A DNA stretch of 64,000 bases from Lysobacter soyae (lineage in GTDB: Bacteria; Pseudomonadota; Gammaproteobacteria; Xanthomonadales; Xanthomonadaceae): assembly GCF_019551435.1 (NCBI RefSeq), contig NZ_CP080544.1, forward strand, positions 1,612,001-1,676,000, written 5' to 3'. The notes under the pieces were generated by a model. The model was not told where the DNA came from. It did no database searches and worked only from the letters and a program-made list of their open reading frames with translations. Shown here in pieces: positions 39,424 to 47,845 of this stretch (positions within the stretch are counted from its first letter, which is position 1; every line of letters starts with the position of its first letter). Both the position numbers and the translations under genes were made by a program.

Positions 39424-39437
39424 TTGACCTGAGTCAA
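39424..39437 (-). promoter_or_regulatory. FNR/Anr-like palindrome upstream of hemN
   Basis: TTGAC-CTGA-GTCAA is perfectly symmetrical and differs from the FNR consensus only at the innermost base of each half. Its centre is 42.5 bases upstream of the hemN ATG. An Anr/FNR-type site here would fit hemN control, but the position would imply a very short leader. Confidence 0.5.
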
Positions 39438-39458
39438 ATCAGGTGAATTTCTTGCAGG

Positions 39459-39479
39459 ACCACTTCCTAAAGAAGTGGT
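39459..39479 (-). terminator. Hairpin at the tRNA-Val 3' end
   Basis: ACCACTTC and GAAGTGGT form a perfect 8-base stem with a 5-base loop. On the - strand the 5' arm contains the discriminator base and CCA of tRNA-Val. No clear T run follows, so it may be a processing or pausing hairpin and not a classical terminator. Confidence 0.4.
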
Positions 39480-39550
39480 GGGCGGTACAGGGTTCGAACC
39501 TGTGACCCCTACCATGTCAAGGTAGTGCTCTACCGCTGAGCTAACCGCCC
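39476..39550 (-). tRNA. tRNA-Val (anticodon GAC)
   Basis: On the - strand this 75-base gene has a 7-base acceptor stem (GGGCGGT with ACCGCCC), a D arm with AGCTC...GAGC, an anticodon arm CTACC-TTGACAT-GGTAG with anticodon GAC, and a T arm containing GGTTCGAACC. The discriminator is A and CCA is encoded. GAC reads the valine codons GUC and GUU. A sigma70 promoter lies just upstream. Confidence 0.97.
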
Positions 39551-39562
39551 GTGAAGCCGGCA

Positions 39563-39591
39563 AGTATAACGAAGCTTTACGCTTTGCTCAA
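39563..39591 (-). promoter_or_regulatory. Sigma70 promoter of tRNA-Val
   Basis: On the - strand TTGAGC (39591-39586) and TATACT (39568-39563) are separated by exactly 17 bases, followed by a GC-rich discriminator. The predicted start lies just before the tRNA 5' end at 39550. Confidence 0.75.
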
Positions 39592-39599
39592 GCGAAAAG

Positions 39600-39623
39600 A
39601 AAGCCGCCCGTTCGGGCGGCTTT
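39600..39623 (-). terminator. Rho-independent terminator after the BON-LysM gene
   Basis: AAAGCCGCCC and GGGCGGCTTT form a perfect 10-base stem with a GTTC loop, followed on the - strand by CTTTTC. It lies 25 bases after the stop of the BON-LysM gene and directly before the tRNA-Val promoter. Confidence 0.85.
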
Positions 39624-39648
39624 CCCGGCGATCAACTCGAGGCGGGGC

Positions 39649-40164
39649 TCAGGCCTGCCCGTCGGCCGGAATGCGCAGCACCTGACCCGGATAGATCTTG
39701 TCCGGATGCTTCAACATCGGCTTGTTGGCTTCGAAGATCTGGTTGTACCTGTTGGCGTCGCCGTACATTTCTTTGGAAATCTTCGACAGCGTGTCGCCCT
39801 TCACGACGGTATAGGTACGCGAGCTCCAGCCCTCGCCACCGCCGCCACCCGAACCGATGTTTTGCACCGTTTCGACCGAACCTTGAACGTCGCTGAAGTC
39901 GGCGTTGGTGGCCGGCACGGTCAATTGGTCGTCGACTTTGTCGATGCCTTCGATGTTGCCGGCGATCAACACAGCCTTTTCTTTGCTCATGATGTCGGTC
40001 GCTTGGCCGCTCAGCTTGACCGTCGAACCGTCGACTTCGATGGTCATGCCCGAATGGTCGATGCCGTTGTCAGCCATGGCCGCTTGAATGGCGCCTTCGG
40101 CTTTGGCTTCACCCGGCTTGAAGATTTTTTCGCCTGCGTCCTTTACGAAATCAAAAAAGCCCAT
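39649..40164 (-). CDS. lysM: BON and LysM domain protein (Kbp/YgaU-like)
   Basis: The 171-residue product starts with MGFFDFVKDAGEKIFKPG, as in E. coli YgaU (Kbp), followed by a BON domain (about 22-88) and a LysM domain (about 117-165, RTYTVVKGDTLSKISKEMYGDANRYNQIFEANKPML). Kbp of E. coli binds potassium in the cytoplasm; the name LysM is used in many annotations. There is no signal peptide, consistent with a cytoplasmic protein. A glycine-rich linker (GSGGGGGEG, near 103-111) between the domains makes it longer than the 149-residue E. coli protein. It is a single-gene unit with its own terminator. Confidence 0.88.
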   Translation of the reverse strand: MGFFDFVKDAGEKIFKPGEAKAEGAIQAAMADNGIDHSGMTIEVDGSTVKLSGQATDIMSKEKAVLIAGNIEGIDKVDDQLTVPATNADFSDVQGSVETVQNIGSGGGGGEGWSSRTYTVVKGDTLSKISKEMYGDANRYNQIFEANKPMLKHPDKIYPGQVLRIPADGQA

Positions 40165-40255
40165 GTGTTGTCCTCGTATCCATGTGAGTTGGGGGAAGAG
40201 AAATACCAGCCTCGCACGGTCGATGTTAGGGGCGCATCAAGATCGACCGCAGCGC

Positions 40256-42286
40256 TCAACCCAATTCAGCTTCCCGCAATATTCGCAACTGATCCCGCGT
40301 GCTGGCGGCCTCTTCAAACTCGAGGTCACGGGCATGTTGATACATCTTTTGCTCGAGTGCCTTGATCCGTTTCGCCAGCACCTCGGGCGACAAGCTGCGC
40401 GGATCGACTTCCGGTTCCGCCACGCGGCGCGTGCCCTTGCCTTTGCCTTTTGCATCACGCGCGGCGGCGGCGTCTTCGCGCGCACCTTCCATGATGTCCA
40501 TGATCGGCTTGCTGACCGATGTCGGCACGATCCCGTGTTCCAAGTTGAAGGCCTCCTGCTTTTCGCGCCGGCGTTGCGTTTCGTCCAGGGCCAATTGCAT
40601 CGATTTGGTGATGCGATCGGCGTACAAGATGGCCTTACCACGCACATTGCGGGCGGCGCGACCGATGGTTTGGATCAAGGAACTGCTCGAGCGCAGGAAA
40701 CCTTCCTTGTCAGCGTCGAGGACTGCTACCAAAGACACTTCCGGCATGTCCAAACCTTCGCGCAACAGATTGATGCCGACCAGCACATCGAACTTGCCAA
40801 GGCGCAAATCACGGATGATTTCCACGCGCTCAACGGTATCGATATCGGAGTGCAAATAGCGCACGCGCACACCGTGTTCATCGAGATACTCGGTGAGGTT
40901 CTCAGACATGCGTTTGGTCAAAGTGGTCACCAACACGCGATCGCCCATGGCTACGCGCTGATGAATTTCACCCAGCAGATCATCCACCTGCGTGCCGACG
41001 GGTCGAATCTCCACCTTGGGATCGATCAGGCCGGTTGGACGCACCACCAACTCCACGACTTCATCGCCGCTCTTTTCGATCTCGTATTTCCCAGGTGTTG
41101 CCGAAACAAAAATGGTTCTCGGCGCACGCGCTTCCCATTCCTCGAAGCGCAAGGGGCGATTGTCCAAAGCCGAGGGTAGACGGAAGCCGAAATCGACCAA
41201 GGTCTCTTTGCGTGAACGATCGCCTTTGTACATCGCGCCGATTTGCGGCACCGTGACGTGCGATTCGTCCACCACCAACAGCGCGTCCGGCGGCAAATAA
41301 TCGAACAATGTCGGCGGCGGCTCTCCCGGCAATCGGCGGGTCAGATGCCGTGAATAGTTTTCGATGCCGTTGCAGAAGCCGACTTCCGCCATCATTTCCA
41401 AATCGAAACGTGTGCGCTGTGCCAAGCGCTGCGCTTCCAACAATTTGTTTTGAGCGGTGAGTTCCGCCAATCGATCGACCAGTTCAGCCTTGATGGTTTC
41501 AATGGCATTCAACACGCTCTCGCGCGTACTGGCGTAGTGCGTTTTGGGGTAAACGGTGTAGCCGCGCACTTTTCGCTTGATCGCGCCGGTCAACGGATCG
41601 AACAAGGCCAGGCTTTCCACCTCGCCGTCAAAGAGCTCGATCCGCAACGCCTCTTCTTCGCTTTCCGCCGGATGCACGTCGATGACCTCACCCCGCACGC
41701 GAAAGGTGCCGCGTCGCAATTCGACGTCGTTACGCACGTATTGCAATTCAGTCAGATGTTGGATGAGCGCACGTTGTTGGATCCGCTCACCGACGGCCAG
41801 GATCAAGCGCAATTTCAAATAGTCTTCCGGGTCACCCAAACCGTAAATGGCCGAGACCGTCGCCACAATCAGTGCATCCGGTCGCGACAACAAGGATTTG
41901 GTCGCCGACAGCCGCATTTGTTCGATGTGTTCGTTGGTCGAACTGTCTTTCTCGATAAAGGTGTCGGACGACGGCACGTAGGCTTCAGGCTGGTAGTAAT
42001 CGTAGTAACTGACGAAGTACTCGACGGCGTTGTTCGGAAAGAACGACTTGAATTCCCCGTACAGCTGCGCGGCCAGGGTCTTGTTGTGCGCCATTACCAA
42101 GGTCGGCCGCTGAATCGCTTGCACCACGTTGGCAATGGTGAAGGTCTTGCCGGAGCCGGTCACTCCCAACAAGGTTTGGTGGGCCAAGCCGGACTCGAAA
42201 CCTTCTATGAGTTTGGCGATGGCCTGCGGCTGCTCGCCGGCGGGTTGGTATGGCGAGTAAAGCTTGAAACCGACATCTTCTGACAT
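40256..42286 (-). CDS. uvrB: Excinuclease ABC subunit UvrB
   Basis: UvrB is the damage-verifying helicase-like subunit of nucleotide excision repair, handing the lesion from UvrA to UvrC. The 676-residue product has the Walker A loop GVTGSGKT at 41-48 and the beta-hairpin region [26 protein letters not shown]-like DESH segment, the helicase motifs QTIGRAARN and [10 protein letters not shown], and a C-terminal UVR domain ([24 protein letters not shown]) follow. The ATG at 42286 was chosen since conservation begins there; a long in-frame extension upstream is intergenic. I found no convincing LexA box upstream. Confidence 0.97.
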   Translation of the reverse strand: MSEDVGFKLYSPYQPAGEQPQAIAKLIEGFESGLAHQTLLGVTGSGKTFTIANVVQAIQRPTLVMAHNKTLAAQLYGEFKSFFPNNAVEYFVSYYDYYQPEAYVPSSDTFIEKDSSTNEHIEQMRLSATKSLLSRPDALIVATVSAIYGLGDPEDYLKLRLILAVGERIQQRALIQHLTELQYVRNDVELRRGTFRVRGEVIDVHPAESEEEALRIELFDGEVESLALFDPLTGAIKRKVRGYTVYPKTHYASTRESVLNAIETIKAELVDRLAELTAQNKLLEAQRLAQRTRFDLEMMAEVGFCNGIENYSRHLTRRLPGEPPPTLFDYLPPDALLVVDESHVTVPQIGAMYKGDRSRKETLVDFGFRLPSALDNRPLRFEEWEARAPRTIFVSATPGKYEIEKSGDEVVELVVRPTGLIDPKVEIRPVGTQVDDLLGEIHQRVAMGDRVLVTTLTKRMSENLTEYLDEHGVRVRYLHSDIDTVERVEIIRDLRLGKFDVLVGINLLREGLDMPEVSLVAVLDADKEGFLRSSSSLIQTIGRAARNVRGKAILYADRITKSMQLALDETQRRREKQEAFNLEHGIVPTSVSKPIMDIMEGAREDAAAARDAKGKGKGTRRVAEPEVDPRSLSPEVLAKRIKALEQKMYQHARDLEFEEAASTRDQLRILREAELG

Positions 42287-42461
42287 GGGGCAATTCTGTC
42301 CGGTGACCGCAGCGCTCGGGTGCGTTGCGAATGCATCAGTGTATGGACTCGGGCACCAAGACGGCGCGAAACAGGAAAACCCGACACTGCCGGCAGATTG
42401 TGCCGCTAGTCCGTCGCAACGGCTGAGACCAACATGAACACACGGAAGACGGGAGTACGCC

Positions 42462-42989
42462 ATGGACGGCAAGCAGACGGGTTTCACGCTGATCGAACTG
42501 TGCATCACTGTGGTGGTTGCGGCATTGCTGTCGGGCATCGCCGCCCCCGCATTTACCGGATTGATCCTGCGTCTTCGCGCAGACACGCTCGTTTCCAGCA
42601 TGACGGTTGATTTCGCATCGGCACGCGTTCGGGCAATCTCCAGGGGAACCGACGTCGTGGTCTGCCCCAGCGCCGGCGGGACGCAATGCGATGTCAGCAC
42701 CGATTGGTTGCAGGGATGGATGTCATTTGAAGACCGGAATCGCAATCGGCGGCGAGACGATGGCGAGGAAATCGTCTATGTCCGGCAAAAAGGCCACACC
42801 GGCGGCTTGGTGGTGACGTCCACGGCCGGACGCAAATCCATCGTCTATCGCCCGGATGGATTCAGCATGGGTGCCAACCTGACGGTCAGCTATTGTGTGA
42901 AAACCAAGCTGCACGCCAAGCTGGTCGTTAACAATGGCGGGCGCACACGGGTTGAGCGCCCCGCCAAAGAAACGGTCTGCACCGCTTGA
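42462..42989 (+). CDS. Orphan GspH/FimT-family pseudopilin
   Basis: The 175-residue product has a prepilin peptidase site G7|F8 with glutamate E12 at mature position 5 ([27 protein letters not shown]), then a GspH/FimT domain with cysteine pairs ([11 protein letters not shown] and a C-terminal C). It probably is a minor pilin or pseudopilin of the type IV pilus. It is separate from the main minor-pilin operon at 48-54 kb and lies alone between uvrB, divergent with a 175-base gap, and tRNA-Asn. A GGGAG ribosome site precedes the ATG. The tRNA-Asn promoter overlaps its stop codon. Confidence 0.85.
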   Translation: MDGKQTGFTLIELCITVVVAALLSGIAAPAFTGLILRLRADTLVSSMTVDFASARVRAISRGTDVVVCPSAGGTQCDVSTDWLQGWMSFEDRNRNRRRDDGEEIVYVRQKGHTGGLVVTSTAGRKSIVYRPDGFSMGANLTVSYCVKTKLHAKLVVNNGGRTRVERPAKETVCTA

Positions 42990-43014
42990 CCCCCCGCTCC
43001 GGACTCTTTAAAAT
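42986..43014 (+). promoter_or_regulatory. Sigma70 promoter of tRNA-Asn
   Basis: TTGACC and TAAAAT, separated by exactly 17 bases, precede the tRNA by 11 bases, with a C-rich discriminator as in stringently controlled promoters. The -35 hexamer contains the TGA stop of the pseudopilin gene. Confidence 0.85.
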
Positions 43015-43025
43015 CCCCGTTCCCC

Positions 43026-43102
43026 GCCCGAATAGCTCAGCCGGTTAGAGCACTTGACTGTTAATCAGGGGGTCGTTGGTTCGAGTCCAACTTCGGGCGC
43101 CA
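43026..43102 (+). tRNA. tRNA-Asn (anticodon GTT)
   Basis: The 77-base gene has a 7-base acceptor stem (GCCCGAA with TTCGGGC), a D arm with AGCTCAGCCGGTTAGAGC, an anticodon loop CTGTTAA with anticodon GTT, and a T arm with GGTTCGAGTCC. The discriminator is G and CCA is encoded. It reads asparagine codons AAC and AAU. Confidence 0.97.
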
Positions 43103-43109
43103 GAATTTG

Positions 43110-43141
43110 AAAAAGGCCTGCGAGCAATCGCAGGCCTTTTT
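43110..43141 (+). terminator. Rho-independent terminator after tRNA-Asn
   Basis: A long perfect stem (AAAAAGGCCTGCGA with TCGCAGGCCTTTTT, GCAA loop) ends in a T run 8 bases after the tRNA CCA. It should end tRNA-Asn transcription and insulate the downstream receptor gene. Confidence 0.92.
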
Positions 43142-43188
43142 CGTTTTATTTCGCGGTGTGCGGTATGTTTCGATTCAAGGAGAAACCC

Positions 43189-43236
43189 ATGATCACCGCC
43201 GCCGTTCACCCGTCAGAACAGAGTTCACGCGCATGA
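43189..43236 (+). CDS. Possible 15-residue leader peptide before the TonB receptor
   Basis: An ATG at 43189 stands 6 bases after the strong ribosome site AAGGAG (43177-43182) and opens a frame of 15 codons, MITAAVHPSEQSSRA. Its TGA stop overlaps the ATG of the receptor frame as ATGA (43233-43236). The receptor ATG itself has no good ribosome site, so translation of the receptor could depend on this short frame. It could be a regulatory leader or simply the true ribosome landing site. It might instead be the remnant of a longer N terminus moved out of frame. I found nothing that decides among these. Confidence 0.4.
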   Translation: MITAAVHPSEQSSRA

Positions 43237-45425
43237 AGCGGGGTGAGGTGCCTGCTACGGGCGGCTTCGCGCAGGGATCATCGGGATGGCTGAAAAAAAC
43301 AGCGATGTATGTGAGTTTGTGGCTATTTCCGTATGTCACCGGATCGGCGCAATCCAAGCCCGATCTGCCGGCCACGACTAAAACGTCTCAGATCGCAACA
43401 TCAGCCGACCCTGCCACCTTCAAAACCATCCAAGTCACCGCCACACGCACGCAGCGCGATCGCCATTCGACCGCGGCCTCGGTGTCTGTCATCCGTGCTG
43501 AAGACGTGCCGGAAGGCGCCAAAACGGGCTTGTCGGACATCGTTTCGACCACCCCGGGCGTGCTCGCACGGTCACGTCAAAATTTCGCTCAGGATGAGCA
43601 AATCTCCATTCGCGGCTTCGGCACGCGTGCGAGTTTCGGACTACGAGGCGTGCGCTTGTTCGTCGACGGCCTGCCTGCCACGATGCCCGATGGTCAAGGA
43701 CAAACCGCCCATTTTCCGCTGAGCGCGATCGATCGTGTCGAAGTACTGCGCGGCCCTTTCACTGCACTGTATGGCAACGCTTCCGGCGGTGTCATTCAAC
43801 TGTTTACGCCAGATGATGAAGGTCCACTGCACATGAGTGGCGGATTGACGGTCGGCAGCTACGGACTGCGTCGTACCAATGCGTCAATTGCAGGAGGCGT
43901 GGGCGAGAACAGTGCGTTGCGGGTTTCCGTCGAGACCTTGGATACCGACGGCTGGCGCCGACATGCCTCCGCGCAACGCAATGGTCTGTACGCAAAATGG
44001 CATACACGCTTGGGCGCCGGTGAATTGACCTTGATCGCCAATGCGTTCCGCATGCCACGCGCCGAAGACCCGCAAGGACGCACATGGCAGGAAGCGGTGG
44101 ATGAACCTAGAGGGGCGAGTGCCGGAGCGTTGCGCTTCAACACGCGCAAATCCGTGTCCCAAGACCAACTGGGTGCCGTATACAGCTGGACGCGCGGCGA
44201 CCAAACCGTTCGTGTCATGGCCTATCGCGGGCAACGCGCGATCGAGCAAGTGCTTTCGACGCCGGAGAGCGCGCAGCGCAGTGCCTTGAGCGCGGGCGGC
44301 TGGATCGATCTCGACGCGCCCTTCGCCGGCATCGACGCGCGATGGATGGCGGTGCATGGGCCGATTGAATGGGTGGCGGGCATCTCGGCGGAGTCGCAAA
44401 CGCAATACCGACGCGGGTATGAAAATTTTGTTGGTGCCATTGCGGGTTTACGCGGCGCCCTGCGTTTGCAACAAACCGACCGTGTTCGCAGCCTCGACCC
44501 GTATGTTCAGGCCACGCTGCACCTCAGCCCGACCTGGCGCCTGAGCGCAGGGGTGCGTCACACGCAAGTCGACTTCAGTTCGCGCGACAACTTCATCACC
44601 GCTGACAATCCCGACGATAGCGGCCGACTGCAGTTCAAGGCTTGGTTGCCCGTGCTGGGATTGAATTGGCAACCACGCGCTGACCTGTCCTTCTTCGTCT
44701 CTGCCGGTCGCGGGTTTGAAACGCCGACCTTCAATGAACTCGCCTACCGAAGCGATGGCGGTACCGGTCCTAACTATTCACTCCTGCCGATGCGCACGCG
44801 CAGTGTCGAGGCCGGCTTGCACGTCGGCAGCGGGCGTCGCTTGACGGCTGAATTGTCGCTTTTTCAAACCGATACCCGGGATGAACTTATCGTCGGCGCG
44901 AGTGTGGGCGGACGCACCTATTTCCAAAACGCGGGACGCGCGCGCCGCGCCGGTGCGGAAGCCGGCATTCAATGGCAGGCGACGGAGGCATGGCGGGTGG
45001 AAGGCAGCGCCACGTGGATGCGCGCGAGATTCCGAGATGCTTTTACCGGCTGCTCGATCACTGTGTGCAGCGCCACGCCGCGTGTCGTGCCGGGCTCGGC
45101 CATTCCCGGCGCACCCGAATTGCAGGCACACCTTGCCCTGCAATTCGGCAGACGCACGGGTTGGCAGGCGCGTGTGGAATCCCACTACGTCAGCCGAGTC
45201 AGCGTCAACACCGCGGGTGATGCGACCGCACCGCCGTATGCCCTTGTTGATGCGCGAATGGCCTATGGTTTTGAAGCGGGTGGTCGAATGGCCCGCGTCT
45301 CCCTCGGCGTGGACAATCTGGCCGATCGATTTCATATCGGCTCGGCCATCATCAATGATGCGAATGGCCGCTACTACGAGCCCGGTCCCGGACGCACATG
45401 GATGCTGACGTTCGAGCTGGATTGA
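43233..45425 (+). CDS. TonB-dependent receptor, YncD/PqqU-like
   Basis: The 730-residue product is an outer-membrane TonB-dependent receptor with a plug domain (about 60-175, including ISIRGFGTRASFGLRGVRLFVDGLPATMPDGQGQ) and a 22-strand barrel. Long stretches resemble E. coli YncD, now called PqqU, a pyrroloquinoline quinone importer; examples are RGYENFVGA, SAGRGFETPTFNELAYRSD and the C-terminal INDANGRYYEPGPGR. This similarity is from memory, not a search. PQQ uptake is therefore plausible. The signal peptide is odd: a long n-region, then KKTAMYVSLWLFPYVTGSAQ. The start at 43233 overlaps the leader frame; 43305 is an alternative but would lose the positive charges. An upstream in-frame ATG at 43107 lies inside the tRNA terminator and is rejected. 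Confidence 0.88.
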   Translation: MKRGEVPATGGFAQGSSGWLKKTAMYVSLWLFPYVTGSAQSKPDLPATTKTSQIATSADPATFKTIQVTATRTQRDRHSTAASVSVIRAEDVPEGAKTGLSDIVSTTPGVLARSRQNFAQDEQISIRGFGTRASFGLRGVRLFVDGLPATMPDGQGQTAHFPLSAIDRVEVLRGPFTALYGNASGGVIQLFTPDDEGPLHMSGGLTVGSYGLRRTNASIAGGVGENSALRVSVETLDTDGWRRHASAQRNGLYAKWHTRLGAGELTLIANAFRMPRAEDPQGRTWQEAVDEPRGASAGALRFNTRKSVSQDQLGAVYSWTRGDQTVRVMAYRGQRAIEQVLSTPESAQRSALSAGGWIDLDAPFAGIDARWMAVHGPIEWVAGISAESQTQYRRGYENFVGAIAGLRGALRLQQTDRVRSLDPYVQATLHLSPTWRLSAGVRHTQVDFSSRDNFITADNPDDSGRLQFKAWLPVLGLNWQPRADLSFFVSAGRGFETPTFNELAYRSDGGTGPNYSLLPMRTRSVEAGLHVGSGRRLTAELSLFQTDTRDELIVGASVGGRTYFQNAGRARRAGAEAGIQWQATEAWRVEGSATWMRARFRDAFTGCSITVCSATPRVVPGSAIPGAPELQAHLALQFGRRTGWQARVESHYVSRVSVNTAGDATAPPYALVDARMAYGFEAGGRMARVSLGVDNLADRFHIGSAIINDANGRYYEPGPGRTWMLTFELD

Positions 45426-45541
45426 ATCGATCGAATCTGAATCTTTGGACACCGTCAGGTCATCCCACCGGCCGTCAGCGGCGTTGACGATGTGCGCAGC
45501 GATTTTACGCATGCGCTCTCTCCGACTTCCAGGACCTGTCC

Positions 45542-46444
45542 ATGAAAACGCTGCTGCGCCTCCTTCTGATCACCGCGTTCTGTTTCCCCTCTCTGGCCGA
45601 TGCACAACCCGCGGGCGATCGCATCGCGCGAATGCGTGGTGCCAGCCGGCAAGATCGGCCCGTCCGTGTACCGGCGGGCACACAAAGCTTTTTAAACCTT
45701 GCCTACGGGCCCGACCCTGCACAAAGATTCGACCTTTGGATCCCCGAACGTGCGCGCAATGCGCCGGTCGTGTTTTATGTTCATGGCGGTGGCTGGGCCA
45801 ACGGCGGCAAAGACAATCCCGGCATTGAAACCAAGCTCGCCTATTGGATTCCGCGCGGCTACGCGGTTGTCTCCACCAATTATCGATGGGTCCCTTCAGT
45901 GAATCCGATCATGCAGGCCGAAGACGTGGCTCGTGCATTGGCCAAGGTTCAACGCAATGCGAGGAAGTGGCACGTCGACCCATCGCGCGTCGTTTTGATG
46001 GGGCATTCGGCCGGCGCGCATTTGGTGGCTTTGCTCGGCGCCAATCCACGCATGTTGACGGACGCCGGTGCGCGCAGGCCGGTCGGCATCGTTTCATTGG
46101 ACGCCGGCGCATTGAATGTCCCGAAGTTGATGTCGCAGCGAAGGGTGCCGCCGCTGTACACAAACGCCTTTGGCTCCGACCCGCGATTTTGGGCGCGGAG
46201 CTCGCCACTTGATCAACTGGGAAGAGACGCCGTACCGATGCTGATCGTCTGTTCAAGTACGCGCCATTTTCCGACGGCGCCTTGCGTCGAAGGGCGTGAG
46301 TTTGCCGGCAAGGCGGCGCGTTTGGGCGTTCCTATGCGCATGCTTCCCCAAGCCAAGAGTCACGGCGAAATCAACCACGATCTGGGAGAACCCTCTGCCT
46401 ACACGAATGTCGTGTCGCAGGTCATCGATCGCTGGGTTAAGTGA
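45542..46444 (+). CDS. Secreted alpha/beta hydrolase (carboxylesterase-like)
   Basis: The 300-residue product has a signal peptide (MKTLLRLLLITAFCFPSLADAQ) and an alpha/beta hydrolase fold of the hormone-sensitive-lipase/esterase type. The oxyanion motif HGGGW is at 81-85 and the nucleophile elbow GHSAGAH has S156. A catalytic histidine is likely in KSHGEINHDLG near residue 280. It is probably a periplasmic or secreted esterase; the substrate cannot be told. It lies 116 bases after the TonB receptor on the same strand and ends at a strong terminator, so the two may be cotranscribed. Confidence 0.85.
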   Translation: MKTLLRLLLITAFCFPSLADAQPAGDRIARMRGASRQDRPVRVPAGTQSFLNLAYGPDPAQRFDLWIPERARNAPVVFYVHGGGWANGGKDNPGIETKLAYWIPRGYAVVSTNYRWVPSVNPIMQAEDVARALAKVQRNARKWHVDPSRVVLMGHSAGAHLVALLGANPRMLTDAGARRPVGIVSLDAGALNVPKLMSQRRVPPLYTNAFGSDPRFWARSSPLDQLGRDAVPMLIVCSSTRHFPTAPCVEGREFAGKAARLGVPMRMLPQAKSHGEINHDLGEPSAYTNVVSQVIDRWVK

Positions 46445-46449
46445 AAATA

Positions 46450-46475
46450 AAAACGGGTGCCTAAGCACCCGTTTT
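46450..46475. terminator. Bidirectional terminator between the hydrolase and rhlE
   Basis: AAAACGGGTGC and GCACCCGTTTT form a perfect 11-base stem with a CTAA loop, with A and T runs on the flanks. It lies between the convergent stops at 46444 and 46499 and can serve both genes. Confidence 0.9.
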
Positions 46476-46498
46476 CTTTCCAAACAACGCTGCGAGGA

Positions 46499-47845
46499 TC
46501 AACCGCGCGGCGCATTCCGGTTGGTACGCACCGGCGGACGATTGCCTGCCGGACGACCTGCAGGCTTGCCCGCATGGGCTTGTGCCTTCGGCTTGCCGAA
46601 ACCACCCGGTGCATTGTTGTTCGAGTGCGAGCGTGTCGCACCGGCGGCGCGCGGCGGACGCGGACCGCGCGGCGCTTGCTTCGGCGCCTTGGCGTTGAGG
46701 TTGATGGCACGCGTCGGCGTAAAACCGTTGACGTGTTCCATCACGATGTCTGCGCTCAGCACACGCTGGATTTGCTTCAACAAATGGCCTTCTTCCGCAC
46801 AGACCAGTGACAGCGCTTCACCGGTCGCGCCGTTACGACCGGTACGGCCGATGCGGTGCACGTAATCCTCGGCGACCATCGGAAGGTCATGATTGATCAC
46901 CAAGGGCAGATCCGGAATGTCCAAGCCGCGTGCAGCCACATCGGTGGCCACCAGAATGCGCGCCTTGCCCGACTTGAAATCGGTCAATGCTTTTTGACGC
47001 GCACCTTGGCTCTTGTTGCCGTGAATGGCCACTGACGGGAGGCCCGCCTTTTCAAGCTGTTCGGCCAAACGGTTGCAACCGTGCTTGGTCTTGCCGAAGA
47101 CAATGACTTGGTCCTTGTGACGCTGGGACAGAATCTGCACCAACAAATCTTTTTTGCGCGAGCCATCCACCGGATGCACACGGTGCGTCACGGTGTGCGC
47201 CACGGCGTTTTGCGTGGCCACTTGCACTTGCTTCGGATTGTTCATGAACTCCAAAGCGAGTTGCTTGATGCGCGCTTCGAAGGTGGCCGAGAACATCATG
47301 GTTTGGCGGTCTTTTGGCAAGCGGTTGATGATGCGCTTGATCGCCGGCAAAAAGCCCATGTCGAGCATGCGATCGGCCTCGTCCATCACCAGCACTTCAA
47401 TAGCGTCGAGCTTGACGCTGCCGCGATCGAGATGGTCGATCAAACGACCGGGGCATGCCACGAGCACGTCCACACCCAGACGCAGTTGCTGCACTTGCGG
47501 CTGCATACCCACGCCACCGAACAAGGTATTCACGTTCAGGCGCAAATGGCGGCCGTATTTCTTGAAGCTGTCGGCCACCTGCACCGCCAACTCACGCGTC
47601 GGCACCAAGATCAGTGCGCGCGGCTTGCGCGGGCCGGCCGGTGGCGTGGTTTTGCTGAGGCGGTTCAGCACCGGTAGCGCGAATGCGGCCGTCTTACCGG
47701 TACCCGTCTGGGCCGCACCCAAGACGTCATGACCCGACAGCACGAGCGGAATCGCTTGCGCTTGAATCGGGGTAGCGGTGTTGTAATTGCGTTCCGAAAG
47801 CGCACGCAAGATTGCGGGCGAAAGCCCGAGGGATTCAAAATTCAT
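46499..47845 (-). CDS. rhlE: DEAD-box RNA helicase, RhlE type
   Basis: The 448-residue product is an ATP-dependent RNA helicase. The Q motif is near residues 4-32, Walker A AQTGTGKT at 45-52, PTREL near 82, DEAD at 155-158, SAT and the C-terminal HRIGRTGR motif. The tail from about residue 370 is rich in lysine, arginine, proline and glycine, as expected for unspecific RNA binding. It most resembles RhlE, which acts in ribosome assembly and RNA turnover; the exact DEAD-box subfamily is less certain. The ATG at 47845 was chosen because conservation starts there. The upstream spacer to pilE is 271 bases and may contain a long leader. Confidence 0.9.
   Translation of the reverse strand: MNFESLGLSPAILRALSERNYNTATPIQAQAIPLVLSGHDVLGAAQTGTGKTAAFALPVLNRLSKTTPPAGPRKPRALILVPTRELAVQVADSFKKYGRHLRLNVNTLFGGVGMQPQVQQLRLGVDVLVACPGRLIDHLDRGSVKLDAIEVLVMDEADRMLDMGFLPAIKRIINRLPKDRQTMMFSATFEARIKQLALEFMNNPKQVQVATQNAVAHTVTHRVHPVDGSRKKDLLVQILSQRHKDQVIVFGKTKHGCNRLAEQLEKAGLPSVAIHGNKSQGARQKALTDFKSGKARILVATDVAARGLDIPDLPLVINHDLPMVAEDYVHRIGRTGRNGATGEALSLVCAEEGHLLKQIQRVLSADIVMEHVNGFTPTRAINLNAKAPKQAPRGPRPPRAAGATRSHSNNNAPGGFGKPKAQAHAGKPAGRPAGNRPPVRTNRNAPRG

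Noticed and set aside
42287-42461. LexA box upstream of uvrB
   Set aside because: CTG and CAG half-sites are present (after 42296) but with the wrong spacing; the CTGCCGGCAG palindrome near 42390 is not a LexA site.
42287-42745. N-terminal extension of uvrB
   Set aside because: Family conservation starts at [10 protein letters not shown] (42286); the upstream part overlaps the divergent pseudopilin and has no UvrB features.
43107-43232. Earlier start of the TonB receptor at 43107
   Set aside because: The ATG would lie within the tRNA-Asn terminator hairpin and the extra residues are not a signal peptide.
44778-45512. Open frame on the - strand starting MRKIAAHIVNAADGRWDDL before the hydrolase
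   Set aside because: The first 30 codons are intergenic and look protein-like, but the rest is antisense to the TonB receptor; no homology is recognised.
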